The translations under genes were made by a program, and so were the position numbers. From Motacilla alba alba (taxonomy: Eukaryota > Chordata > Aves > Passeriformes > Motacillidae), in assembly GCF_015832195.1 (NCBI RefSeq), contig NC_052018.1, positions 112,439,966-112,503,965 on the forward strand: 64,000 nt of DNA. The letters run 5' to 3'. The notes below the pieces were generated by a model that did no database searches, was not told the DNA's origin, and worked only from the letters and a program-made list of their open reading frames with translations. Shown here piece after piece: positions 34,501 through 47,370 of the stretch (position 1 is its first letter; each line of letters starts with the position of its first letter).

Positions 34501-37500
34501 CCACATTTCTGGAGGGACAGCAGAGATCCCACAAAACCTGGTTCCATTTCATTTAATTGATGACTACAAAATGATATATTTCCTTTCCACTGTTGCCTCT
34601 CAATGTCACCACTGCACAAAGGTACCTGAAACAACTTTGCTCCCAGCAGTTCCCACTTAGACACCAAAAAAAGGGGCTGCAGTACAAGAATTCAGGTTTG
34701 GGAGGGCAGGGAAAACCCCCCTCAAGCTCTCCCAGACACAAAGTGAACTTCTGCTGTGCTTTTGGACTGGTGAATAGGACTGAACACTTTAGGAAATGCA
34801 GGCTACTTTATTTGCTTCAACAGGCACACAAAAATTCAAAGTCAAAAAAACCAGTTTTGTGTCTGCTCCATTCAGCCTGAAAGCAAGAAGGGCACAGCTG
34901 TACTGGTGGTGCACACACCATGGAGTGGGGTCTGCCAGCCAGGAGCATATCCTGGGGAGGATACCCAAGACTCTCTGTAAATCTTCCCCATCATCAGGCT
35001 CCAGAAAATCTTGGCTTCAAAATTATATTCCAAGCAGGTGTACCTCAAGTTTCTTTCTAGAAAAGCCAGCTTGGAAGCATAGGTAGGCCAGCTCTGCCCT
35101 AACCATTTGGCCAGTGACTTCAACATAGCTACAAGCAGTATTATCCAAAACATAAACTAAATGTATAAGCACACAGACTGGACTGTTGTGCTGTGCCTTC
35201 ACCACAAGTCCTACCAAACGACCATTTTTGCAAGTATTAGAAACATGCTTTTAATTCCTCCTAGTTCCAGTACTCATTGCTATGGTCTAAGAATAAATGT
35301 TGTCTCTTAGTTATGTAAATAACCTTTGTTCCTGAAGCACTCATGCCCTCAGAAGATACCACACCTTTTCTTGGCTGGGGAACCAAGGCCCAGACTTGTG
35401 AATTGTCCAAGGCCATATAAAAAGATATTAATAGAGGGAATTTATGTCATGGCCAACATCTGGTGTAGATTATTTACAAATAAGTTGGCTCTCTGAAAAA
35501 ATAAAATAATAGTTTTTAAGTTTGTTTACAAAGTTGCTGCATGTTGTTTCCACTATTTTATTAAGAGCACATGGAGTCATGCTTCCGAACAGCAGCATTA
35601 AAAATAGACTAGGATTCACAGTGGATGAAATTCAAGCTTTGGTTTTGATAAGCATCCAGAAGTCAGGATTAGCCAAACTGCTTTGGTCAGCCAAGAATTT
35701 ATAGCAAGACATTTATTATGGAAAGCTAGGGTAGGAGAAACCTAAACAGAAGCAAGCCAGAGCCTTCCAGACAAACCCATCTGCCTTGGAAAGGTATGGC
35801 ACCGATACCTTGCCACCAAAAGGCAGCAAGACAGTGAAAAATGTCTAAGCAGCTTGATCTGAAGAATTCAAAGAAGCTCAAATGCACTTTATTACCCACA
35901 GCACCAAAGTCCAATAGGTTTTCAGATGAGGATCTTGGAGAAGGATTTGCCTTTCCATCAACAGTAAATTTCCATGTGGAATAGCCTGGTTTGTCAGGAG
36001 AAGCTTGAAACCCCTAAGTCCAGCAAGGAGTGACCTCTGAGATGTCCAGCTCTGTCTCACTTCCTTTCACTGCATAGGTAACCCCCAAAATTCCAGCTGA
36101 GAATGTTCACTGCTTACCCTGGATTGAGTTACATTGTCATCTGAAGACACTGGCCAGGCTACAGAAGGAGTAAAGGGAGAGTATCCAGTGTTTAGGAATT
36201 CAGTAAAAAATGCAGATTAAAAGAATGAGAGCACATGGAAAAACAGTAGAGCTCCGACCACACGAAATCTGCCAAACCCAGGATTCTGCAGGAGGGAGGT
36301 CATAACTGGAGAGCTTTCCTGAGCACGAGTGGGTGACCTTCACATAACAGCATCAACTGGAGGCCCCATTTGGATTTTCTATTTGTTTTCCAAACAGACT
36401 GCAAAGGTGAAATGCTCAAATATTACCTTAAAAGGCTGGTGAAACGTGCCTTAACCCAAACCTCGCTGTGTGCAATTTCTGGAGATTCTAACTACCTGCC
36501 TGCACATCTGTAAGAAATGTGTGAGTTTACCTTGGAACCACAACCCTCTGTTCATAAACCTGGAACTAAGATGTACTGAAACAGCTTGCTGTCTTTTTAG
36601 GACTCCAACATTTAATCCTGTCAGACTTCTGCAGACCTGGAAATGGTTGGACTGTTCCTGTCACAGTCAGGAAGGATTACTTCATTCTTTCTTCTGAATT
36701 ATTTTTACAGAAACTTCAGTTCACCCAACCTAAAGTTGAGGACCTTCCTGTGTGCTGAGTATCTGGCACTTTAAAGAATAAGGCAGATTTACCCACTGCA
36801 AAACCAGAATACTGATACCAGACTGCAACCAGATGCTGCTCTGAAATACTCAATCAGCAGGGTAAGGATCTCTCATAATCACTTTCCCTTCCTCCTCTGT
36901 ACCTTCAGATGGATTTAGGACTGAGATTTTCTTTACCTGGCACAGCTGCTTCTGAGCCTTTTCTCCACTCTGTGTCCATTTCTCTTCCATCATCACCATC
37001 CACACCACAGCAGATCTTGCTGCTTCCAAGGCTCTTACTGGTGGCAGATCCTGCTTTAGCTGACTGGGACTTGTGCACTACATGATCAAACTGGTGCAAA
37101 CCAGCAATGCTCACAGGACTATTCAGCGATTGAGGCTGAGGCCTCTTGTTGGCAAAACAAGGCCAGGCTTTGAGTTTCTTGCTTTAGAAAGCGATAATTT
37201 ATCAAAACTGAGAGTAACTTAATTCCCCACTCAGATGATCTGTGGCTTGTTCAATACAGTGAGAATAAAGACAAATGATTTTTCCTTCACCTGCTCTTTT
37301 GCCTCACCACGAAGGCACAGGTGTCCCTTTCATTCTCAAAGCCTGGGAGACCAAGTCAAAGAAGAGGGGAACTTACAGCTCTGTTTATGAGGAGTTTAAA
37401 TTTGTTATAAAAGTTTGTTCTCTCCACCTGGCATCATTTAAGCAAACAGGTGAATATCACTTGTTGAAAAATAACATGCTTGCTTCTCCCTTCAGCTCTA

Positions 37501-40500
37501 ATGGCTTTGCAGTGTTATAACTCGGAGCAGACCATGTTTATGCCCTACAAATAAACAGAAGTAGCTTTTCTTTCAGCAAATACAATCTGTTTCACCCTCA
37601 TGATCGATGTTTCCACTACTGAAAGAAATCCTAGTCCTACTTGGCTAACCCCAGTATTAGTCAATAATGACTTTTAGACTATTCAGCCAACCTTCTGGGA
37701 AAAACAATATTATATATGTGTTTTGCCAAGGCAGAAATCATAAGCAAAAATATTGGACCAGCTGACATAAATTAGCCCAGCTCCATTGACAGAGGTTGCA
37801 CAAACTAGAAGCTCTGCAGGAGAAAAGAAATAATAAGCAAACTTCCCTACTAGTTATAGGAGACAAAACTGATGTTTCAATTACCATATTATCTTAAATC
37901 ATCGCTAACAACAGTTGAGATTATTTTAGTTCTTTCTATATTTTTCTTTTAAGAACACAAATTCCCACAGCTAATTTGAAAAATTACTCCACATAATACG
38001 CACATGAGAAAGAAACAAATCTGTTTTAAGGTAAACAGGCTCTAATTCAGATTTTTGTTATCAGAACGGGACTCTGAGATGGTGTACATAAAATTCAGCT
38101 TTTGATATGGTACTAAAGGCTACAAGAGATGATCTTGGAGAAGAGCTGGCCAAATCTTTACTCAGCTGCTGCAAATGTCTCTTCCCAAATGCCCAATTTT
38201 ACATGAAAGAAAGGACTGCTGTGTCCAGATGTGTCCAAAAGGTGTCCATGGACAAGACCTTTGTCTGGAGTTATTCCAAACAAGTTTTACTGAATTCATA
38301 CCACACAAGTAGAGAAGGGAAAAACTCACAGACAAAAGCACTTAGCTTTCATATGTCAATTGAAATAGAAATTCTGTTTTTCAAAATGATCTCCATTTCA
38401 GAAAAGGAAAAAGAAGACAGGTATTTTTCAAAACACAGCCTGCACAAAAGCAGCAATCTTTGCTTGTTCCTAACAAAGATGTTGTGGTCCAATGTTGCCA
38501 CCTTTTCAAATTGCTCCCTGACACAAACACTGATTTGGGTTGATTGTAGGACCAACAGCCCTGCAAGTTACCCCAGGAAGTTCAGATCAGATTTTTGTGC
38601 TGATAGAGATTTGGCAGAGAGAAGGATAAAGTGTTGGGGGGTGAATCCCCACCTGAAGAAATGCCTTTCCCTGCACAGCTGGGCTGTGCTGATCTCCAGC
38701 AGCTGATGGTCCGGCCTTTGGAGACTCCACCATTGTTCCAAGTCAGCCCAGGGGGTTCATGACCTGCCTTGCTCTGACACCCCATAAACTTGAGCATTTC
38801 AAAGGAGCAATGACCCTACCAGCTTGTCTACTGTCTCCGATCACCCCAGGCCAACCCACAGCTGTTCCTCATCAAAAAACCCAAAGGAATAAACCCTCCT
38901 AATAGCAACCCGAAAATCTGACGGGCATTTTTCCACTCTACTTTGCATATTTGAGTGCTGATTTGCTTATCTCCCAGCCAGTGCTAATTATAAGGTTATT
39001 AACCTCTCTGTGAACTTCATTCACATCATAACCTGGTTCCTTTCCCTGCTGACATGCAAAGGCATGAGGAGTGCTCCATTTGAGAGGTGGAATATTCATC
39101 ATAGGAAATGCTATTACTGGGATACCTTGTCCAAAACCACTATCCACAATTGCTCTACAGCTGAAAAATCATATTAAAGTCAAAGACTTGCTGGTTTGTG
39201 GTCTACTGAAACAGTTTTAAAAGTACATTTATTTACAGCCCTGCTCATCCTGCTCACAGTAAATAAGATTAAATAAGTAATGTTACTCTGCTGATAGAAA
39301 AACATGCACACCAGTAATTTTGTCTCTTAAAAACCACACAAAGCAGGGTCCATTTGTGATCCTCTTCTGACCTGTGACAGGGAAATCCCTATTTTCTACA
39401 TACACAAAGATGTGGGAGATGTCAGAAAGCCAGTGCTGCAGGTGTAGCAAATTTGGCAGAACCCCCTCTCACCTGGCAGGTGGATCAGCCAGGAGAATGC
39501 ATGCCTCCACGAGAAGACTCGGGTCTCCAGGAGAACTATCACTGCTGCCTGTTTCAGTTTTGGGAGACAAGAAAAACACAAGAGCCTTTCTGAAGAACAA
39601 GTCTGACATGAATTTCATCCAAGTTCACAGAAATGCTTCCTGCTAATTCCTGTGAGCTTTGGGTCAATTCCTGTATTTGACAACTGAAGGGATGCTCATG
39701 CACTGGAGACAGGAGTAGCTCAGAATAAATCCAGTAACAGAACTGAAACTCTCTGCTTGTGTGGAGGCTCCTGGCAGAAGTGCTGCTGAGAGAGAATAGG
39801 CTCAAAAAGAAACAGAAAACAAAGGTTTGCATTATTTCTCCTTAGTAACAGCAATATTTTTTGATAATGTGCTCTTGAGTATACCTTTACATTTAGAGCT
39901 ATTTTCAGGTTTGCTCACCTAAAACTACAGGTAGAGGGCACAACAGACAAATCCAAGCAACCAAACTATTAATGAGTGCAAGCTCCTGTGGCACCTGAGC
40001 CAAAATGTTACTGCAGAAGTTTGATTTTGTACAAGGATTTGGCTCAGAAGGTCCAAAGACCACAAGCAACGAGGTTGCTGAGCTGCAGGGTTCTATCTCC
40101 CTATCCCCAAGTCTCCAACACACCCAGGGGCAAAATTGTAACAGCTGGGGACAGCACACAGCTCAGGCTGAGTTTTGCCCACGGTAAGGATTCAAGTTGG
40201 CATCAGACACCACAGGGTGCCCTAAGGCTGTGCCAGAGCTACTGACTGGCGTGCAGAGCAGTCCAAGGCTGCTCTGACACACAGCAAATAAAGCTGAAAA
40301 AATGACATCTCTGCCTGTAAAATTCAACCACAGGGATTAACTGAGCTACATTTAAATACTGCAGGATAACCTTTCATGCAAGTTCAATTTTATTTCAGAT
40401 GGTACCTCAAACCCCTGGATCTCTTACTGCATTTCACCAAAGGAGAAAGAAGAAGAGAAAAGAAGATTCAAGCAGAAATCTTCCCATAACTCGCAACAAA

Positions 40501-40938
40501 GGTGGGAAACAAGTGAGAGAAAGCATGTAAACTCTCACATACAGGTACATTAATTCACCATTTTTTCATGACTTGCATGTATAACTTTTAAAGCACCAAT
40601 CCAAACCTGATGATGCAACCCCAGTTCTTATGAAAGACTACAAGGCATGCACAGAAGGCTGCAGAAATCGGAAGTCCTATTAACTCCCACCAAGCTGTGT
40701 AAATCTAAAATCAAGTGCTCTGATCTGGGAGACCCTGTAGGAAACAGGGCATATTGTCCAGGATATCTCCTTCCTCAGTGCCCTGCACAGCCTCTCTGAC
40801 AGACTACAGAATGCAGCTTTTCTTCCACAGCAGCTACGACTCAGGCTGTGAAAAAATAGTGACCTCTTCCACTGGGTGGCCAGGGGAAAAAGAAGCTGTC
40901 TTGATTGTGTCAAATGCAAACTTTGGGGTTTAACAGAC

Positions 40939-40943
<5 letters not shown>
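31572..40943. other. Unique noncoding DNA, about 9.4 kb
   Basis: No recognisable exon, RNA gene or interspersed repeat. The longest single frame is at 38107-38706, listed separately. The remaining open frames are short and overlap frames on the opposite strand. Confidence 0.5.
38107..38706 (+). other. Unrecognised 199-residue open frame, probably chance
   Basis: This is the longest frame in the window that is not explained by a repeat. The translation is lysine- and serine-rich, with no signal peptide, membrane segment, zinc-binding pattern or family motif that I recognise. Shorter minus-strand frames overlap it (38349-38555, 38381-38566). There is no CpG island or obvious promoter upstream. 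In vertebrate DNA a frame of this length can arise by chance. I list it because it is the only one of its size in unique sequence, not because I believe it is a gene. Confidence 0.1.

Positions 40944-40998
<55 letters not shown>
40944..40998. repeat. Poly(A) run, 55 nt
   Basis: This is an uninterrupted tract of 55 A residues. It could be the tail of a retroposed transcript or simple-repeat expansion. The 265 bases upstream resemble no gene that I recognise. The flanks share only a short AAGTCCT-like match (about 40672 and about 40996), which is too little to call a target-site duplication. Homopolymers of this length are also prone to assembly error. Confidence 0.9.
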
Positions 40999-41002
<4 letters not shown>

Positions 41003-41212
41003 TCATCAGTCTAAAGTATTGTATTTCAAACCATTTTTGCTTTATACCAGAAATCTTGAATTTTACATTTGATAAAACTAAGTTTTCCAGAGGAATCTGT
41101 CTGTACTTACACTCCTCTTCACATGTTCAAAATGCTTTGTTCAAATTAAAAAACCAAAAGTCCTAAGCTGGTAAAACCTAGGTTACACACTTCAAATTTC
41201 CAAAACTAAGGT

Positions 41213-41297
41213 GACTTTTCCAGGCTGAGCAAACCCAATTCCCTCAGCCCTTCTTTGTAGGAAGGGAGGCATGGAGCACCTCTCCATGCCTCTAATC
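41213..41297 (-). mobile_element. Short CR1 LINE fragment, minus strand
   Basis: CCAGGCTGAGCAAACCCAAT, followed by a CTCAGCCCTTCTTTGTAGGA block and GGAGCACCTCT, follows the reverse complement of the internal CR1 3' segment also seen at about 1680-1730. The copy is short and diverged. It contains an 11-bp perfect hairpin. Confidence 0.6.
41266..41292. repeat. 11-bp perfect hairpin
   Basis: GAGGCATGGAG (41266-41276) and CTCCATGCCTC (41282-41292) are exact reverse complements around a 5-base loop, inside the CR1 scrap. Confidence 0.85.
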
Positions 41298-44200
41298 TGA
41301 GAAGTTAATTTTTGGGTTTTTTTTAAGGCACATTTCATTTTGCTAGAGGTAAGTTTCACACACAAAGTCAACTAAAGGTGCATTCCTCAGCCCAAATACA
41401 AGCTGTTTATCTCAATGCTTCCACAATTACAGCAGAGAACAACTTCTAACTCATGTTTTACCTCCAAGATAGAGAATTAAAACAAGCCACACGTGTAAGT
41501 ATTGCCCCTAACTCCTATTGATGATAAAGGGGGCCCAGGGGCCGGATCAGCTGTGGAAATACCTGAAGGCAGGCAGGTGGAATTAGTGACACCAGAAAGT
41601 CAGCACTGCTCACGCATGCACCAGCTCAGTGTGCACAGCTCAAGCACCAGTCTCCTCCTCCTCCTCCACCAAAAAGACAGGATGACTGAATGGCTTTCCA
41701 GGGGCACTGAGCACTCCCCGTCCCCCTTCAGACTGCTCCACACAGCTCCTCAGCACGCCACTGAGGCAGCTCTGTGGCTCAGGCACGATCTTGGCCCAGG
41801 ATCTGGGTGAGGATTTGGCCGTCAAAGCAGGAACGTGCCAATAGCGAAGGAAGTTAGAAATGCCACTGCACACAGAACAGATTTCGTTTTTCCCACCTAG
41901 CTGTAAATACCAAAGCAGGGTGTGCAACTCAAACAGCGCCTTCTCATTCTTAAAGGGTTTAGCCTGGGAATTTGCTGTGTCCATGGAAACACCAGGAAAA
42001 AGGATTTCAAGTGAGATTTCCACTTTCCCCCGCTTGCCTTATTGAGTCTTCTCACAATGCATGGGTTGCTGTTGGGTTTGCTTGCAAACAAGGACCTGGG
42101 CTTAATCCCACCTGTCAGGCAAGCACAGCAGCCAGCTTCTCTTCATTATGCTGCTCCAAGCCCACTTTGGAGTCTCACATGGAGGCAATAAATAATCCTG
42201 GATTAACATCCAAGATACAGGTGGGTAGAATGGAAGCATGCACACCTTACCCTGAGAACGGGCTGACACAGTCCATGCCTGGGATGGCTTTGTTAAAGCA
42301 GTCAGCGGGGTAGTTGGGAGATGAATAATTGAAGAAACAGCTTCTTTAATACGAACCATGGGCAGCATGTGGAGCAACTTTCCCTCTGTTTCCCCCTCCC
42401 CAACAAGAATTCTTCATATCAAGCTGGTTTGGTGCTAAGTGCACATATCTAGGAGGCATTTCTCTCCAAAATTTGGATCCAAACACACATCAAAAATAAC
42501 AGTTCATCCGTCACGGTTGGGAAGCATGTATGACAAGAAAATATTTGCTTTGCTCTGGTTTTGTGTTTGGTTTGCTGACCGCTTATATCAAAAAGCTAGA
42601 ACAGCTTTTTCATCTTGCCGTAGTTTAGAAACATTTATAGGACAGATGGTCTAAATTTGTGGGTTTTATAAACTTAATGAGAATGTAAAAAAAAAAAAAA
42701 AGCCCATATGGGTGCAATATTTTCTGGGGCTTCTTTGAGCTGGCCAAGAAGTAGCCCACTGCAGAGGGGAGGAACAATTTCATTGGGAGCTCATTCCAAG
42801 GTTTACAAACGACTGAGAAGAGGGACTGCCACAGCCTTTCTTCACCTCAGTGGCAGTTTCACTTGCACTGTGTGGTATAGGGAAAACATCCATTTATTGA
42901 TTCTTCCCAGCAAGCAACGCTTCTTAAACTTTGCCTGCACACAACTGCTAACTGGGCTGGCTCAACAAAAGGCACAGGTGCTGCTGCATCCTCTATCCCA
43001 AGACTCGTTCTTGGGGCTCCTTGCTGGCCCAACAAAGTGTTTAGCTCTCGGTTCCCCTAGGATGATTGTATTATTTTAGTCCTACATGCAGCTCTCTCTT
43101 TCTCCAGAGACCACCATTTCAAAAGGCAATGTAGTCTGGGCTTCAGGTCAGACCAGAGCATGGGGAGTTGGGGTATCCCTATGGAGGCCCTGGTCCTAGG
43201 CTCTGTCACACAGTTTGTGCAGTTCAGCATGGCTTTTGTCCTCAAGCGGGCTCCAAACGGAGCCACCATGAGCACACAGCGAGGGAGGAGAGTTCTCTCT
43301 TCAGGGAAGAGCCAAGTATCCCAGTATCCCATTTCTTTCTCACTCACTCCCAGAGCTGGTGTGTGTAAGCATCCCTCAAAGTGAATAGATCAGTGAGCAG
43401 AGTTAAATCAAGGTCAGTGAGAGCCCTATTTGCTCACTAGGAAACAAGAGCAAGCACCCTCTTTTCAGGCTCTTAGTACCAGTCAGGCTCTCCATCTGAA
43501 AACTTCATCTCACCTGAAACACTTCAGGTTGGAACAAAGTGGTTGAAGATGTTTTTATAAAACAACATCCTTGGTATAAGACAGAGTAAGAATCTCCTGT
43601 TAGGGAAAAATCCTCCTTCATCCAGCTCCCCAGGCTGAAAAAGTGAATTTAAAAGATCAGCTTCCAGTTTTCCCTTATGTGAGCTATTAAAATATTCATG
43701 AACAAAGTGTAATCCATCAATACAAGCTCCACTAACTTAAGACCTCAATTTTCATCTTGGACAGTCCTCTTCCAATGAAACACACTAGGAGGTATGAACC
43801 TCAAATTACTTTCAGTGAAATACTTTAGAGTGTTGGCACATAAGCTGTCACTTTTAGTTTGTGCATAAACACAGCATTAAGAAAAAACAGGCAGCAATTC
43901 TCTCAAAATTATTGTCTAAGCCCCTTTGCAATCTTAGGCATGCACTGCTTCATTTTACACCCGGCTGCTGCTTCCAAAATCTTCTTCAGGATTCTGTTTT
44001 TTTCTATTATTCTCTTCAAATGTGACAGCTCAGACTATGGTCAGGTGTTGAGGAACTGTGCAATCTTTGAGGAAATCTCAAACAAATCCTTTGTCCCACT
44101 CATTTCAGGGGGAATTTCAAAAAGCAAGGCTTGCAGACTGTGCAGACCTTGCTTTAGCTTAGATTTCAGGCTCTCTTTTACCAACAGCTGAATGGGAATC

Positions 44201-44869
44201 TCACTTGTTAGCAAGCAGAGCAAAGGCAGCACAGGGCAGTGCTGTGCCCTGGTCTGACCCCCAGGATTCCTCCACACGCTATCAGTTGGAGACAGGACTG
44301 CTGTGCGTACAAAGGACTTATTCCCAAGGATAACTCATCTCTAGACAGCATCCAACAAAATCCAGCTATGCTGGGAGCAGAAGGAGGCTGTGATTACACA
44401 AAAATCACCTTTCCATGCAAGGCAGAAGCACGCCTGCCCCCCCCAGCTCCCTAGCCACCCCCACCTCCCAATAACTAAAGCTCTCAACAAACACTCAGCA
44501 AATGTTTGGACAAACAGCCAAGGACTTCTCAGAACATCAAATGATTATTAAATCTTAAACTGTACTTTCCAAAAATAATTTTCTGCTGCTGTTGTTTGTT
44601 TGTTTGAAAGGAAGGGTAGTAAAATCCACAGATGTGTACAGCCATAAACCTTTAGATGAGACTCAATTTCCTTGATGTCCAACGATAAAATCCACTAATA
44701 AATGTGTACAGATGCAAAGGCCTATTTGTTGTCCTGTCAAGTCAGGCCATGTGGAACAAAAAACCTAAAAGCAACCAGGAGAGGAACTAATGATGTAGGC
44801 TCGCCTCTGCCAAGATGCACTTACTGCAGTTCCTGTGACATTTAAGGAACATAATGATGGGACATTCCT

Positions 44870-45520
44870 TTTTAACTTTATTGTTTTGTCAAAAGCGCAG
44901 TTTTACAGCTGAAGATCACGTTCCCAAGATAGTCAATTAGGTTATGCAGATTTACACACACACTGTGATCTCCTTTGTGCAGCATGACCGGTTTCTTTGC
45001 TAACAATAACTCACATTTGATGACAAAGATGGGGCTGGTGTCAATATCTCCCATATAGAGCCGGATTATTTTTTTATTTTTTTATTTTAAATGCTTTCCA
45101 TGAAAAGCTCTTTAGATCTCCTGGTGCATCAAGACAGCTTTTCTTTTTTTAATCTCCAGATAATTATTTCTGAATGTGCAAATATAGTTTTCAAGGGGAA
45201 AAAAACCCACTCTCTGGAGTAACCAAACACCAGATTTCCGCAGTATGAAAGCCATTTTAAGGCACTGTGGTGTGCTTCGTGGTTAGCCCTGCTTCTACTT
45301 AATTAGGGACCTAAGTTATAAGTCCACAGCTGCAGGAGAGCAGTAAATAGCTATTGCTGACTTCCTTATTGCCAATATGTACATCATGATTGTAGGGTGA
45401 AGAGCAGGGAGCTTTTTGTAAACACTGCCTTGTGCAGCAACAGTACTTTGATGTCATAAAAATGCTGTTACATATTTTAAAGTCTTAATTGTGGTCCACT
45501 GCGGTGCTGTCAGCTTCCTG
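44870..45520. promoter_or_regulatory. Candidate conserved noncoding block
   Basis: This is unique, AT-rich but complex sequence with several factor-type cores: TCAATTAGG, TACTTAATTAGG, a CRE-like TGATGTCAT, and TAAATAGCTATTGC. It is interrupted by a T/A-rich stretch at about 45068-45090. It lacks convincing open frames. Conservation cannot be tested here, so this is a suggestion only. Confidence 0.25.
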
Positions 45521-47310
45521 GTGGAGCACTAACCCTTTCTGTGATTGCTGGGGGATGCACAACACTCCTTTGCAGGTTTCCTAATGAACGCAACCTATCC
45601 TGACTGATTGCAAAGCACCAAGTTCCCCTGGAGCACACCACATCCATGCTGAGGAGGGCAAGGAGAGGGGGGAAGGAAAGGAAAAATGCCCCCTTTCCCC
45701 ACCCCCCAGTTTGGAGGGCATTTTCCTGCTCCATATTGTTCTGATTAACAGCATCCGCTTGCTCACTGTTAGGAACACTCCCCCACTAAACACCCTGGCC
45801 AGAAACCCCTTAATTCAGTGGTGCCTCCCAGACAAGAGTCCCCACAGCAGTGGTCCCAAATAACCCTCCATCTTTCACCCATCCTTACTGCAATGTCCAG
45901 ACAAACCCTCCCAGCTCAGCACATTCTGGCTTTGGGCATGGACTCTCCAGCCTCTCTCTTCTACCTTCAGGTCACCCAAAATTGAAAACCTTCAAGTTTC
46001 TCACCTGATTTTTTAATGCCTTTCTGTGCCCACTGTTGCCATCTTAGCAAAATTTCTTTTTCAACCAGTTCTCAGCCTTTTTGAGCCCCTCCATGGCAGG
46101 TAACTTCTGGTTGCTATCCCAGAAATGGTGGAAAAGTGTCTGAAAAAGCCTCAAATCAAAACAAGCAAAGCTTGCAAGAGCAAAAACTCAACTGCTGCCA
46201 CCAAAAGCACTTCTGTTCCCATGCTGGTGCCAAGCCCTGCCCCTGGCTGCAGGGCCAGCTCCTCAGGGTGACGGGACAGACGGTGCAGTACCCAGCAGCC
46301 CTCCTGAGCTCACACCTGGCACTGCTCACTGGGTCTGCACACAGCCACCTGCTCCCAAGGGCTCTCTCCTCGTCTCCAGGATCCACTCCTATGCTCTGGG
46401 CCTTGCAGGTTGTCTGCAGGACCATCGAAGCTCCTCCTGGCCTTCAGAGTATGCATTCTTCAGGAGAGATCAGGCAAGTAAGAACTCAGCCTCAGGAGAA
46501 AACCTTAGGGAGTGGACAGGACACTGCAGAGAAGGACTTAGGTCCAGTCCCAGCTGTGCTGTCACCCTGATAAGCACAAAGGCATCTCCTCTTTTCCCAC
46601 TTCTCTCCACATGTTTCCACAAAGGTGCCCTGGAGACCAGCTCCTCTCAGCACGAGGTGTTTGGTAGGTGTGGTGGGCAACACAAAGAGGATGGCACTTG
46701 CAAGCTCACATTCTATTTCATGTCAGTAAATGAAAGCCACCTGTTCCCACTCAGGGTGAACAGGCCCCAGGTTCTTCCCCTGCTGCCAGCAATGCATTCA
46801 GGGATCAAACATCACCTGCAAACAGGCTGCTGACCTCAAGTAGTCTTTCTAGACATCCTTGTAAACAGAAATCAAGAACAATGCTAGAAACCACAGAGGG
46901 AGGACTTACATCTCCAGAGAAGGGATTTGTGCAGTGTCCCTGGTAAACACCAGCACTTTGGAACTTGTCTTGATGAATGGGCTTGTCTGATGGCAACACA
47001 ATGGGGACTGATGATGAAATGGTGACAAATGGGTTTCCTCCCAGCTGGGCTCAGCTATTCTTTGCCATCTGCACAGTCTGTCTCATGGAAACGTATTTTG
47101 CAACACCAACACCGAGTTCATGCAAAAAAACCCAGAGTCCTGTCTGACAAAGGCAGCTCCCAGAGCAAGAAGCAACTGGATTAAAGGAGCAGAAGAAGAC
47201 AACAGCTGTCTCCAAGGGAGTCGCAGACCTCAAAGAACGAGCCAGCAAAGAGGGAGATGGCTTTAGTTTATACACCTGCATTCACCAAGCCAGCAGAGCA
47301 TCTGAGAGCA

Positions 47311-47370
47311 GCCTCGATAGCTCAGTCTTTAGATAAGGCAGTGGGGATATCACCAGTGAAAGGAAATGCA
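47311..47370 (+). other. Possible tRNA-derived scrap
   Basis: GATAGCTCAGTCTTTAGATA, then GTGGGGATATCACCAGTG, resembles the D-arm and anticodon-arm region of a tRNA-Ile-like sequence (AGCTCAGT with a following TTAGA and a spaced ATA...CACCA). The T-arm consensus GGTTCGA is absent and no acceptor-stem pairing is seen. It could be a decayed tRNA-derived SINE head or a coincidence. Confidence 0.15.
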
